Source: Candidatus Lachnoclostridium stercoripullorum (GTDB lineage Bacteria > Bacillota > Clostridia > Lachnospirales > Lachnospiraceae). From it: a DNA stretch of 36,336 nt. Below, piece after piece: positions 23,682 through 32,029 of the stretch. Position numbers and translations under genes: made by a program. The stretch is from NCBI GenBank assembly GCA_019114845.1, contig DXEU01000023.1, positions 1-36,336 on the forward strand, written 5' to 3'. The number at the start of each line of letters is the position of its first letter. Position 1 is the stretch's first letter. The notes beneath the pieces were generated by a model that was given only the letters and a program-made list of their open reading frames with translations, was not told the origin of the DNA and made no database searches.

Positions 23682-25253
23682 TCAGCTCCTGTCTTTTCTG
23701 CCGCCGCGCCCGCTCTGCCGGGCGGCTCTTCTGGCGGCCATCATCTGTTCAAATTCCTCGTCGGAGACGCCGATCTCCCGCAGCCTCTGGCGGCGGCGCT
23801 CCTCCCTGCGCCTGCGGTCCTCCTCCCTGCGCTGGCGCTCCCGTCTCAGGTGGACGGTCACGGCTGCGGCTGCGGCGGCCAGTGCGGCGACGGCCGCGAG
23901 CACCCAGACGAAAACTGGGACGGAGAATCCGTCCTCCCCGGGGGGAGTTTCAGGGTTCCCCTGGGAGATGGCCCCGGGGGCGGTCTGGGGGCCGGCATCG
24001 GCGGAGGAACCCGCGGCGGGATCCGAGGCGTCAGCGGCGGGATCAGTCGCAGGGTTCGAGGCGCCGGCGGCGGGATCGGTCACGGGATCCGAGGCACCGG
24101 CGCCGGGGGACTCCAGCGGGATCAGAGGAATCTCCTCCTCCCCGGTGCGGTTCAGCAGATAGGCGGATCCGATGAGTCGGTCATTGTAGGTGTACTGTAC
24201 CTGGGCGATAGCATTTTCCGGCGCCAGCCCGTCCAGCTGGTAGGTCACGGACACGTCCGCATCCCCGATGGAGGCGGAGAGGGGCAGAGTGATCATCCCC
24301 TCCTCCAGGGAAAGGTCGGAGAGATCGCCCACAGAGATTCCGCCGATGGAGAGATCGCTGTCCAGGGTGGAAAAGCGGTCGTCCAGCTGGGAGATGGGGG
24401 CCGTGTGGAAATTGGCAAAGCCGAAATCCAGCATGGCCTTTGTGTCGGAGTAGTGGGTCTGATGGCCGTTCAGCACCACCGCCACCAGGGTCATGTCATT
24501 TCTGGTGGCGAAGGTCACAAGGGTGTTGCCGGCCAGGGATGTATATCCGGTCTTTCCGCCGAAGGCGCCCTCGTAGTACTGGGAGCGGCTGGGCAGGAGC
24601 ATGGCGTGATGGGCGTAGACCGTGGATCCCTCCGGATAGTTCCGGGTGGGGGGCAGGTCGTAGTATCTGGCGCCGTCGATCTCCAGGAACATGGGGTTCT
24701 GGATGGCCGCCCGGCAGATCAGGGCCATGTCGTAGGCGGAGGTGTAGTGGTTCTCGTCGTTTAAGCCGCTGGGGTTGGCGAAATGGCTGTCCTGGCAGCC
24801 CAGGCTGGCGGCGGTCTCATTCATCAGCTCCGCGAAGGCCTCCCTGGAGCCGGAGACGTGCTCCGCCAGGGCGTTGGCCGCCTCGTTGGCGGACTGGAGG
24901 AGCAGGGCGTAGAGGCAGTCCCGCACGGTGAGCACATCCCCCTCGTCGATGCCGGCGTTGCTGCTGCCGCTCTCCACGTTGTACACAGCGTCGTAGGAGA
25001 AGGTGACCTCCTCGTCCAGACTGCAGTGCTCCAGCACAATAAGAGCCGTCAGCACCTTGGTGATGCTGGCGGGGTAGTAGGTCTCATGCAGATTTTTTCC
25101 GAAAAGGACGGCGCCGGAATCGGCGTCCATGACGATGCCCCCGTCAGCCTCGATGGCCACGTCGGCGGGCCAGCCCGGGGCGGCGTAGGCGGCCGCCGGG
25201 AAGAGGCTGAGGGTGAGAATAACGGTCAATAATAAAGAGAGGATTCGTTTCAT
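23682..25253 (-). CDS. D-alanyl-D-alanine carboxypeptidase (DacF-like penicillin-binding protein)
   Basis: This 523-residue exported enzyme trims the terminal D-Ala from peptidoglycan stem peptides. A signal peptide (MKRILSLLLTVILTLSLF, cleavage near AYA-A at 23-25) leads to an S11-family domain with SxxK at Ser63-Lys66 (PASITK), SAN at 121-123 and KTG near 234 (GGKTGYTS). After the PBP5-type domain comes a repetitive Asp/Pro/Ala/Gly linker (units like DPAAGAS), a membrane segment (PVFVWVLAAVAALAAAA), and a very basic Arg/Glu-rich cytoplasmic tail ending GRGGRKDRS. ATG 25253 gives the proper signal peptide; the track start at 25535 adds 94 implausible residues. It heads a unit with the KdpD/KdpE-like pair. 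Confidence 0.92.
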   Translation of the reverse strand: MKRILSLLLTVILTLSLFPAAAYAAPGWPADVAIEADGGIVMDADSGAVLFGKNLHETYYPASITKVLTALIVLEHCSLDEEVTFSYDAVYNVESGSSNAGIDEGDVLTVRDCLYALLLQSANEAANALAEHVSGSREAFAELMNETAASLGCQDSHFANPSGLNDENHYTSAYDMALICRAAIQNPMFLEIDGARYYDLPPTRNYPEGSTVYAHHAMLLPSRSQYYEGAFGGKTGYTSLAGNTLVTFATRNDMTLVAVVLNGHQTHYSDTKAMLDFGFANFHTAPISQLDDRFSTLDSDLSIGGISVGDLSDLSLEEGMITLPLSASIGDADVSVTYQLDGLAPENAIAQVQYTYNDRLIGSAYLLNRTGEEEIPLIPLESPGAGASDPVTDPAAGASNPATDPAADASDPAAGSSADAGPQTAPGAISQGNPETPPGEDGFSVPVFVWVLAAVAALAAAAAAVTVHLRRERQRREEDRRRREERRRQRLREIGVSDEEFEQMMAARRAARQSGRGGRKDRS

Positions 25254-25288
25254 AAATAGGGAACTCCATCTGATTTCAATTCTTTCGG

Positions 25289-25310
25289 CCGGGACCGCCA
25301 TGGATCCCGG
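25289..25310 (-). promoter_or_regulatory. GC-rich hairpin in the dacF leader
   Basis: CCGGGACC (25289-25296) and GGATCCCGG (25302-25310) pair over eight bases with one bulge and a five-base loop. It lies between the predicted transcript start (near 25313) and the dacF ATG. No T run follows, so it is more likely a stability or translation element than a terminator. Confidence 0.35.
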
Positions 25311-25319
25311 GCTGATACA

Positions 25320-25348
25320 AGTATATGCCATTTCCCCGGACAAGTAAA
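25320..25348 (-). promoter_or_regulatory. Promoter of dacF-kdpD-kdpE
   Basis: On the minus strand: TTTACT (25343-25348), a 17-base spacer, then TATACT (25320-25325). The leader is about 60 bases. It lies in the 113-base gap after the DUF1461 gene. Confidence 0.6.
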
Positions 25349-25366
25349 GAATGAAGGGGGAATTCC

Positions 25367-26065
25367 TCACCGGCGGGAGTCCCCGGCGGGTTTCCGCAGG
25401 GAAAAGTACAGGCAGACGGCGAAGAACACCAGGACCGCCCCTCCGAAGGTGAGGCCAATGCGCAAGGCCGTGTCGGCGAAAAACGGTTCGGGCACGATGT
25501 TGATCAGGAGGTCGGTGGCCGGGTTTAAGATCCACAGGTCATTGTCGAAGAAAATGTGGTGGAACACTACGAAATACCGGGAAAAGTCCGAGGCGATCAG
25601 AAGCCCGATGCCGGCGGCGAGGAGGAAGAAGAGTCCCGTCCCCACGCAGAGCATTCTGGGCAGCGTCCGCTTCAAGTCTGCCTTCAGGGCGGTCATGAGG
25701 AGGACGCAGACGGCGGCTGCCGCAAGGCAGACGCGCCGCAGGGTGATGGCGCCCAGGAACAGTCCCCGCACGTCCTCCATGTGGGCGATTTCCCTGGCGT
25801 TGAAAAACTCCCGGGGGGATCCGTCCACCACGGTCATGACGTGGAGGTCGTCCCGGTCGCCCCGGAGATAATCCATCATCTCATCGGTCACCTGCAGCAG
25901 GTCGTCCATCTCCATGCGGACGGCGGCGGTGACATTGTATTTTTCATATTCGTGTTCATAGTAGCCGGGGGTCCAGTAGGTGACGGCCTCCACCGATGTG
26001 ATGAGAAAGACGATCATCAGGCAGAAGGCGCACACGATCCCCGGAAGTCTTTGCAGAAGCTTCAA
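25367..26065 (-). CDS. DUF1461/TIGR01906 family membrane protein
   Basis: This 232-residue integral membrane protein has an N-terminal helix (residues 9-30), a large external segment (about 31-105, with EYEKYNVTAAV and FFNAREIAHMEDV), and three more helices (about 106-125, 135-160 and 200-225). The pattern HMxDV before the second helix is typical of the family (DUF1461, TIGR01906), whose function is unknown. The start is TTG at 26065, overlapping the TGA of the upstream TRIC gene by four bases (TTGA); AAAGGAG sits ten bases before it. Translation is therefore probably coupled. No catalytic residues are recognisable. Confidence 0.82.
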   Translation of the reverse strand: MKLLQRLPGIVCAFCLMIVFLITSVEAVTYWTPGYYEHEYEKYNVTAAVRMEMDDLLQVTDEMMDYLRGDRDDLHVMTVVDGSPREFFNAREIAHMEDVRGLFLGAITLRRVCLAAAAVCVLLMTALKADLKRTLPRMLCVGTGLFFLLAAGIGLLIASDFSRYFVVFHHIFFDNDLWILNPATDLLINIVPEPFFADTALRIGLTFGGAVLVFFAVCLYFSLRKPAGDSRR

Positions 26066-26736
26066 GTCTCGTCATCTCCTTTGTCATGTTTTCCGGTGGC
26101 CCTGGGCAGATTCCAGCGGTATTTGGCGGCCAAAAGCCGGATCAGCACCACCACGGCGGAGCAGATCACCATGGCCGCGTCGGCGGGGATCAGATCCATC
26201 AGGGCGATGTAGAGCAGGGCGCCGGCGATGGAGGCGCAGGCGTACACGTGCTTGCAGAGGACGTAGGGGGTCTGGTCGGCCATGATGTCCCGGAGGATGC
26301 CGCCCCCCACTCCCGTGATCACCCCCAGGAACACGGCCAGAAAGCGGTAGTCCCCGAAGCCGGCGCTCACGGCGGTGTCGATGCCCACCACGGTGAAGGC
26401 GCCCAGCCCCACGGCGTCAAAAAGGTTCATGATCTTGTCGTAGGTCTGGCGGTAGAAGCCGGACATGAGATAGCTGTGGAAGCGGATGACGGCGAACAGA
26501 AGCAGCACCGTCACCAGGGCCATGAGGACGTAGATGGGGTTCACAAACAGGCTGGGGGGCACCTTCCCGATGATGATGTCCCGGATCATTCCCCCGCCCA
26601 CGGCGGTGGTGACGCCCAGCACGATGACGCCCAGCAGGTCCAGATTTTTATCGATGGCGGTCATGGCTCCGGAGGAGGCGAAGGCGACGGTGCCCACCGC
26701 CTCCAGGGCAAACAGGATCGACCAGTGTATCTCCAT
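26062..26736 (-). CDS. TRIC/UPF0126 family cation channel protein
   Basis: This 224-residue membrane protein belongs to the trimeric intracellular cation channel (UPF0126, YadS/YvgT-like) family. Two related halves are visible, each with a glycine-rich motif: VGGGMIRDIIIG near residue 50 and VGGGILRDIMAD near residue 140. About seven membrane helices are expected, and members conduct potassium and other monovalent cations. ATG 26736 follows AAGGAGGG by about eight bases; the track ATG at 26763 is upstream of that site. It heads a two-gene unit with the DUF1461 protein. A link to potassium homeostasis with gdpP and the Kdp-type regulators is only suggestive. Confidence 0.88.
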   Translation of the reverse strand: MEIHWSILFALEAVGTVAFASSGAMTAIDKNLDLLGVIVLGVTTAVGGGMIRDIIIGKVPPSLFVNPIYVLMALVTVLLLFAVIRFHSYLMSGFYRQTYDKIMNLFDAVGLGAFTVVGIDTAVSAGFGDYRFLAVFLGVITGVGGGILRDIMADQTPYVLCKHVYACASIAGALLYIALMDLIPADAAMVICSAVVVLIRLLAAKYRWNLPRATGKHDKGDDET

Positions 26737-26780
26737 GAGAAAACCCTCCTTTGCAGCGCGCACACTGCGGCATTTCCCCT

Positions 26781-26789
26781 ATTTTAACA
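26781..26789 (-). promoter_or_regulatory. Possible extended -10 promoter of the TRIC gene
   Basis: On the minus strand TGTTAAAAT reads as an extended -10 box (TG-n-TAAAAT). No good -35 lies upstream, where the V-ATPase terminator sits. Confidence 0.4.
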
Positions 26790-26796
26790 TAAATCG

Positions 26797-26829
26797 AAAA
26801 AAAGAAAAAGCGCTGTTAAGCGCCTTTTT
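26797..26829 (-). terminator. Terminator of the V-ATPase operon
   Basis: On the minus strand AAAAAGGCGCT pairs with AGCGCTTTTT (one bulged G) around a short loop, followed by C and TTTTTTT (26797-26803). It overlaps the stop codon of the D subunit gene. Confidence 0.85.
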
Positions 26830-27439
26830 CTTTCATCCGTTTGATCACCTTCAGCCGGGTAAATTCCTCCCTCTCCTTCTCCTCCAGGGCGCCGGTGATG
26901 TCCTTCGTCAGCTCCTGGTACATGGGGATGGTGATATTTTTCAGGGCATTTGCCCGCTTCTGTGTCTTTTTGATGTTGTTTGCCAGCCGGTAGGCGGAAT
27001 TTTCCACCATGGACAGGCGGATGGTCAGCTCCTTGACCTTTTCAAATCTGGCTCTGGCCTCGTCCAGGGACTGCCGGGTGCTGTAGTAGGCGTAGGTCAG
27101 GTTCAGGGGAGCGTCCTCGTGCTGCACCAGGGGGATCTCCGTCCCCATGATGCTCCTGGCCTTGATGCGGATGCCGTTTTCCACAGGGACGGAGGAGGCG
27201 ATGTCCTGGACAAAGCTGATGCCCAGCTCGATGTTCGCCCGCTGGAGCGCCTTGTAGGCCTCTGTGAAGGTGGCGTCGATCTCCGACTGGATGTCCCTGG
27301 CCTGGTCGATGAGCTCCATCAGCTCCCGCAGAAGGATGTTTCTCTTCTTGTCCATCAGGCCGTAGCCCTGGGTGGCCAGGGCCAGGGAGTTTTTGGCCAG
27401 AATCAGATTTCCCTTTGTGGGGAATGTGTTCGGATTCAT
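26816..27439 (-). CDS. ntpD: V-type ATP synthase/ATPase subunit D
   Basis: This 207-residue subunit forms the central rotor shaft that links the catalytic A3B3 head to the membrane ring. It is a long antiparallel coiled coil: the N-terminal signature [30 protein letters not shown] and the C-terminal [25 protein letters not shown] are both visible. Length is normal. Its ATG overlaps the B subunit stop by four bases (ATGA). It is the last gene of the operon, ending in the terminator hairpin. Confidence 0.95.
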   Translation of the reverse strand: MNPNTFPTKGNLILAKNSLALATQGYGLMDKKRNILLRELMELIDQARDIQSEIDATFTEAYKALQRANIELGISFVQDIASSVPVENGIRIKARSIMGTEIPLVQHEDAPLNLTYAYYSTRQSLDEARARFEKVKELTIRLSMVENSAYRLANNIKKTQKRANALKNITIPMYQELTKDITGALEEKEREEFTRLKVIKRMKEKGA

Positions 27440-28833
27440 GCAGTCGCCTCCTCAGAAGCGGGGCGGTAGAACTCGTCCAGAATCTTGGTGTCGATCCGGT
27501 CAAGTTCCTCTCTCGGCAGCATGCCGAGAAGCTCCCAGCCGATGTTTAAGGTGTCGATGATGGTGCGGTTCTCGTGGGTGTCCTGGCCGATGAAGCGTTT
27601 CTCGAACGCCCGTCCGAACTCCAGGTACTTCTTGTCCAGGGGGGAGAGCTCGTCTTCTCCGATGACGGAGGCCAGGGCTCTGGCGTCCCCCACCTTGGCG
27701 TAGCAGGAGAAGAGCTGGTTGGCCACGTCCTGGTGGTCCTTCCTGGTGTATCCCTCGCCGATGCCGTCCTTCATCAGACGGGACAGGCTGGGCAGCACGT
27801 TGATGGGCGGATATACGGACTGTCCCTGCAGGGTGCGGTCCAGAACGATCTGCCCCTCGGTGATGTAGCCGGTCAGGTCGGGGATGGGGTGGGTGATATC
27901 GTCGTTGGGCATGGTCAGAATGGGAATCTGGGTCACAGAGCCGTTCTTGCCCGCCACGATGCCGGCCCGCTCGTAGATGGTGGCCAGCTCGCTGTAGAGG
28001 TAGCCGGGGTAGCCCTTTCTGGAGGGAATCTCCCCCTTGGAGGAGGAGACCTCACGCATGGCTTCGGCAAAGGAGGTCATGTCCGTCAGAATCACCAGGA
28101 TGTGCATCTCCTTCTCAAAAGCTAGGTACTCGGCCAGAGTCAGGGCCACCTTGGGGGTGATCAGACGCTCCACCACCGGGTCGTTGGCCAGGTTGATGAA
28201 CATGGCCACATGGTCGGACACGCCGCTCTCCTCAAAGGTGCGGCGGAAAAAATCGGCCACGTCGTATTTCACGCCCATGGCGGCGAAGACGATGGCGAAT
28301 TTCTCATCGGAGTCCTCTCCCAGGGACGCCTGCTGGACGATCTGGGCCGCCAGCTGGTCGTGGGGAAGGCCGTTTCCGGAGAAAATCGGCAGCTTCTGTC
28401 CCCGGATCAGGGTGGTCAGGCCGTCGATGGCGGAGATGCCGGTGCGGATATAGTTTCTGGGGTACTCCCGGGTCACCGGGTTTAGGGGCTTCCCGTTCAC
28501 ATCCAGGGTCATATCCGGCTCAATGTCCCCCAGGCCGTCGATGGGTGCGCCGATGCCGTTGAAGGTGCGGCCCAGCATCTCCTCGGAGACGCCGATCTCC
28601 ATGGGATGGCCGGTGAGGCGGGTGTGGGTGTTGCGCAGGGCCATGCCGTCGGTGCCCTCGTAGACCTGGATCACCGCTCGGTCGTCGTAGATCTCAATGA
28701 TGCGGCCGAGCCGGGGCTCCTTGGAGCCCTTGACGGTCATCTCCACGATCTCGTCGTAGGCGGCTCCCCGGACGCCTTCCAGCACGGCAAGAGGGCCGTT
28801 TATGTTGCTCAATCCTAAATATTCCACTGCCAT
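27436..28833 (-). CDS. ntpB: V-type ATP synthase/ATPase subunit B
   Basis: This 465-residue non-catalytic subunit alternates with A in the head. As expected it lacks a proper Walker A; the equivalent region reads [15 protein letters not shown]. Other family motifs are [26 protein letters not shown] and [35 protein letters not shown] 28833 lies eight bases after AGGAGG; the track start is a GTG at 28842 almost touching the ribosome binding site. It lies 15 bases after the A subunit gene and overlaps D. Confidence 0.96.
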   Translation of the reverse strand: MAVEYLGLSNINGPLAVLEGVRGAAYDEIVEMTVKGSKEPRLGRIIEIYDDRAVIQVYEGTDGMALRNTHTRLTGHPMEIGVSEEMLGRTFNGIGAPIDGLGDIEPDMTLDVNGKPLNPVTREYPRNYIRTGISAIDGLTTLIRGQKLPIFSGNGLPHDQLAAQIVQQASLGEDSDEKFAIVFAAMGVKYDVADFFRRTFEESGVSDHVAMFINLANDPVVERLITPKVALTLAEYLAFEKEMHILVILTDMTSFAEAMREVSSSKGEIPSRKGYPGYLYSELATIYERAGIVAGKNGSVTQIPILTMPNDDITHPIPDLTGYITEGQIVLDRTLQGQSVYPPINVLPSLSRLMKDGIGEGYTRKDHQDVANQLFSCYAKVGDARALASVIGEDELSPLDKKYLEFGRAFEKRFIGQDTHENRTIIDTLNIGWELLGMLPREELDRIDTKILDEFYRPASEEATA

Positions 28834-28848
28834 GGCAGGCACCTCCTT

Positions 28849-30615
28849 TTATGCGTTCCGCTCTACGACGTCGTCGTAGAACTTGTCGATCATCTGCTTG
28901 TATTCTTCAAACATCTCCGGCTTGCTGTTGGGGATGTCGTATTTCATGGCGATCACCTTGTCGAAAATGTGGTCCTCCTTGAGCACCGACATGGGCATGC
29001 CCATGGAGATCAGCGCCCGGGACTTCTGGTAGAGGTAGAGGATCACGTCCATCATCAGAAACTGCTTGGACATGGGGACGCAGGTGTCGTCGGGGTGGAA
29101 AGCGTTCTGCTGCAGGAATCCCACCCGGATCACCCGGGCGATCTCCAGAGTCAGCTTCTGGTCGTCCGGCAGCACGTCGCTTCCGATCAGCTTCACGATC
29201 TCCAACAGGCTGCTCTCCTGGGTGAGGATCAGCATCAGCTGGTTGCGGTAGTCCACAAATTTCTTGTCTACATGGTCCACATACCAGGGGGCCAGGTCCG
29301 TCAGGTACTCGGAGTAGCTGGTCAGCCACTGGATGGCCGGGAAATGTCTGGCGTAGGACAGGTTCTTGTCCAGGCCCCAGAAGCAGCGGACAAACCGCTT
29401 GGTGTTCATGGTCACCGGCTCGGAGAAGTCTCCTCCCTGGGGGGATACGGCTCCGATGATGGACACAGAGCCCTCCGTGCCGTTTAAGTTCTGCATCATG
29501 CCGGCCCGCTCGTAGAAGGCGGACAGGCGGGAGGCCAGGTAGGCCGGGAAGCCCTCCTCGGCGGGCATCTCCTCCAGGCGGCCGGACAGCTCCCTCAAAG
29601 CCTCGGCCCAGCGGGAGGTGGAGTCGGCCATGATGGCCACATGGTAGCCCATATCCCGGTAGTACTCCGCCAGGGTCAGGCCAGAGTAGAGGCTGGCCTC
29701 ACGGGCGGCCACGGGCATGTTGGAGGTGTTGGCGATCAGGGTGGTCCGATCCATCAGGGGATTGCCGGACTTGGGGTCGATCAGCTCAGAGAACTCCTCC
29801 AGCACCTGGGTCATCTCGTTGCCGCGCTCGCCGCAGCCGATGTAGATGATGATGTCGGCGTCGGACCACTTGGCGATCTGGTGCTGGGTCATGGTCTTCC
29901 CCGTGCCGAATCCGCCGGGGATGGCTGCCGTGCCGCCCTTGGCCAGGGGGAACATGGTGTCCAGGATTCTCTGGCCGGTGATCAGGGGCACGGAGGGCGG
30001 AAACCGCTTCGCCGTCGGGCGGGGAACGCGGATGGGCCATTTCTGGGTCATGGTGATGTCCTTCTCAGTGCCGTCCGGCAGCTGAAGGGTCAGCAGCCGG
30101 TCGCTGATGGTGTACTCCCCGTCGGCGACCACGTCCAAGACGTAGCCCTCCATATCGGGGGGAATCATCACCTTGTGGGTGATGGCGGGAGTCTCCGGGA
30201 CCTCGGCGATGATGGCGCCGGGGTAGAGGCGGTCCCCCTTTTTCACAGTGATGTGGGTCTTCCACAGCTTTTTGGTGTCCAGGGAGTCCACGTTTACGCC
30301 CCTGGAAATGTATGGGCCGCCGGACTTGGCGATCTCCGCCAGGGGGCGCTCAATGCCGTCGAAAATGTTGTTTAAGATGCCGGGGGCCAGGGTGGCGGAC
30401 ACGGGAGCGCCCGTCCCCTCCACAATCTCTCCCGGCTTGATGCCGGTGGTCTCCTCGTACACCTGGATGGTGGTGGAGTCCGAGGAGAGGCCGATGACCT
30501 CGCCCACCAGATGGTCGCCTCCCACGGTGACCATTTCATGCATCTCGAAGCCGGCGTCGCCCTTCACGTGCACGATGGGGCCGTTGATGCCGTAAATGAT
30601 GCCTGTCTTAGTCAT
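28849..30615 (-). CDS. ntpA: V-type ATP synthase/ATPase catalytic subunit A
   Basis: This 588-residue catalytic subunit hydrolyses or makes ATP. Walker A is GGFGTGKTMTQH near residues 234-245. The V-type-specific non-homologous insert (about 110-190, KKGDRLYPGAIIAEVPET) is present, as are YIGCGERGNEMTQVLEEF and MADSTSRWAEALRELSGRLEEMPAEEGFPAYL. Length is normal. The ATG at 30615 has AGGAGG about nine bases upstream and overlaps the E subunit end by eight bases. Confidence 0.97.
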   Translation of the reverse strand: MTKTGIIYGINGPIVHVKGDAGFEMHEMVTVGGDHLVGEVIGLSSDSTTIQVYEETTGIKPGEIVEGTGAPVSATLAPGILNNIFDGIERPLAEIAKSGGPYISRGVNVDSLDTKKLWKTHITVKKGDRLYPGAIIAEVPETPAITHKVMIPPDMEGYVLDVVADGEYTISDRLLTLQLPDGTEKDITMTQKWPIRVPRPTAKRFPPSVPLITGQRILDTMFPLAKGGTAAIPGGFGTGKTMTQHQIAKWSDADIIIYIGCGERGNEMTQVLEEFSELIDPKSGNPLMDRTTLIANTSNMPVAAREASLYSGLTLAEYYRDMGYHVAIMADSTSRWAEALRELSGRLEEMPAEEGFPAYLASRLSAFYERAGMMQNLNGTEGSVSIIGAVSPQGGDFSEPVTMNTKRFVRCFWGLDKNLSYARHFPAIQWLTSYSEYLTDLAPWYVDHVDKKFVDYRNQLMLILTQESSLLEIVKLIGSDVLPDDQKLTLEIARVIRVGFLQQNAFHPDDTCVPMSKQFLMMDVILYLYQKSRALISMGMPMSVLKEDHIFDKVIAMKYDIPNSKPEMFEEYKQMIDKFYDDVVERNA

Positions 30616-31213
30616 GGCCCTGTCCTCCTTTTTCTGTCAGATGGAATGATACGTGGCGCTTCGCCTCCTGGATGAGGGAGTCGAAGGAGTTGTCGATCAA
30701 AATGTTCTTGGAGGGGATCACCGCCCGCATGCCTCCGCCGAAAGAGTACTGGCTGAGGCGGATATCGGCGCCGCCGCCCATGTGGAGGGCGATCCGCTGC
30801 AGCTTGTCCTCGTCCACCGGGTCCAGGTAGACCATGAGGGCCTCCTCGCCGGCCACCTCCTTCGCATGGCGGATCTGCCGCTCCAGCATCTGCTGGTAGG
30901 CGGAGGTCTCCATGAAGTTCACCAGCTTGTTTTTCAGCTCCACGAAGAGCATGTCTTTGAGCTCCTCCTGCTTTCTGCTCAGGTCTCGGCGGATCTTCAG
31001 CTGCTCCACAGCCAGCTGCTTGTTGATGTCCCGCTTGATTTTATCCTTCTCCATCTGGATCTGCATGTCGGCCCGCCTTTTGGCGTCCGCTTTGTAGTCT
31101 TCCAAATCCTTGTCCAGGGCGGCGGAGCAGTCGTCCAGCATTTTGGCGCTGCGTGCCCTGGAATCCTCCATGCAGAAATCCAGGAAATGCTGTAATTTTT
31201 CGTCGGTTGTCAA
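30608..31213 (-). CDS. ntpE: V-type ATP synthase/ATPase subunit E (peripheral stalk)
   Basis: This 201-residue stalk subunit anchors the head to subunit I. The N-terminal half is a long charged coiled coil (KADAKRRADMQIQMEKDKIKRD, RKQEELKDMLF) and the C-terminal domain carries GGMRAVIPSKNILIDNSFDSLI, typical of E subunits. The start is TTG at 31213 with AGGTG and AAGGA purine runs upstream; no better ATG precedes the conserved part. It lies 18 bases after the F subunit gene and overlaps the A subunit start. Confidence 0.9.
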   Translation of the reverse strand: MTTDEKLQHFLDFCMEDSRARSAKMLDDCSAALDKDLEDYKADAKRRADMQIQMEKDKIKRDINKQLAVEQLKIRRDLSRKQEELKDMLFVELKNKLVNFMETSAYQQMLERQIRHAKEVAGEEALMVYLDPVDEDKLQRIALHMGGGADIRLSQYSFGGGMRAVIPSKNILIDNSFDSLIQEAKRHVSFHLTEKGGQGHD

Positions 31214-31231
31214 ATCCTTACACCTGCCTTT

Positions 31232-31540
31232 TTATAATTTCAGGCCGATGGCCTCGTTTACATAGTCCGTGATAAAGTTGGGCTTGCGGCCGGTGCCGTG
31301 GCGGTCGGGGATTTCCACAAACAGAGGCACTTTGTAATCCAGCTTCAGCCGGTTTACCACCTCGGGGAAATCTCTGCCGAACTTTTCCGTCAGCAGAACG
31401 ATCCCGATCTCCTTATCGGCCAGCACTCTATCCAGGGCAGCCTGCAGTTCATCCTTCTCGTGGACAACCACGCCCTCCACGCCGGCCAATCGCATGCCGG
31501 TGTAGGTGTCGGTGTTGTCGCTGATGAGAAACATTTTCAT
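31232..31540 (-). CDS. V-type ATP synthase/ATPase subunit F (central stalk; NtpG in Enterococcus naming)
   Basis: This 102-residue subunit is the usual length for subunit F, which binds D in the central rotor. Family features are the start MFLISDNTDTYTGMRLAGVEG, the acidic KDELQAALDRVLADKEIGIVLLTEKF and the late VPLFVEIPDRHG. The ATG follows the K subunit stop by a single base, so it is read by coupled translation; only a weak GGGA site lies upstream. Confidence 0.92.
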   Translation of the reverse strand: MKMFLISDNTDTYTGMRLAGVEGVVVHEKDELQAALDRVLADKEIGIVLLTEKFGRDFPEVVNRLKLDYKVPLFVEIPDRHGTGRKPNFITDYVNEAIGLKL

Positions 31541-31541
31541 A

Positions 31542-31976
31542 TTAAAGCTGTCCCAAGATCATGAAGGAGATGATCAGTCCGTACAGGCACACACCTTCGG
31601 CAAGTCCAACGAAGATGAGGGATTTACCAAGAATGGAAGAGTCCTCGCTGATGGCGCCCAGAGCGGCGGATGCAGCTGCGGAGACGGCGATGCCGCCGCC
31701 CACGCAGGAGAGGCCGGTGGAGAGAGCTGCGGCCAGGTAGCCGAAGCCGGTGGCGGAGGAGGAAACTGCGGAAGCGGCCTCCTCGGCGGCGTAGGCATTT
31801 CCTGTGAACATCAGGCCGGCGGATACGGCCATAACTCCGAAGAACAGTACCATGTTGCAGGCGAGGGCCTTCTTGTAGCGCCCCTTGGATTTCTCGCCCA
31901 TGGCGAATGCGCCGAAGGGAACGGCGATGCTCAAGATCAGTGCGGCAGCCAGTGTGATTTTAACTAATAAAGACAT
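31542..31976 (-). CDS. ntpK: V-type ATP synthase/ATPase subunit K (membrane ring proteolipid)
   Basis: This 144-residue proteolipid forms the rotating ring. Four hydrophobic helices are visible (about 4-26, 40-62, 76-104, 118-142), a double-hairpin form. The single clear ion-carrying carboxylate is Glu in GLAEGVCLYG in the last helix. The glutamines that help bind sodium in Enterococcus NtpK (in TQGLYG and GIAQG) are not evident: the matching third-helix stretch reads GGIAVSAAASA. AGGAG lies ten bases before the ATG. A 53-base gap separates it from subunit I. Confidence 0.93.
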   Translation of the reverse strand: MSLLVKITLAAALILSIAVPFGAFAMGEKSKGRYKKALACNMVLFFGVMAVSAGLMFTGNAYAAEEAASAVSSSATGFGYLAAALSTGLSCVGGGIAVSAAASAALGAISEDSSILGKSLIFVGLAEGVCLYGLIISFMILGQL

Positions 31977-32029
31977 AATGTATATTCTCCTCTCTGATGA
32001 AACATTTATGGTGATAGGGCGCGCAGCCG

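Noticed and set aside
23328-24764. 478-residue plus-strand ORF, Gly-rich
   Set aside because: It is antisense to the carboxypeptidase and kinase genes and mirrors their repeats and GC bias.
25254-25535. 94-residue upstream extension of the carboxypeptidase
   Set aside because: It would bury the signal peptide and overlap the promoter and the DUF1461 gene.
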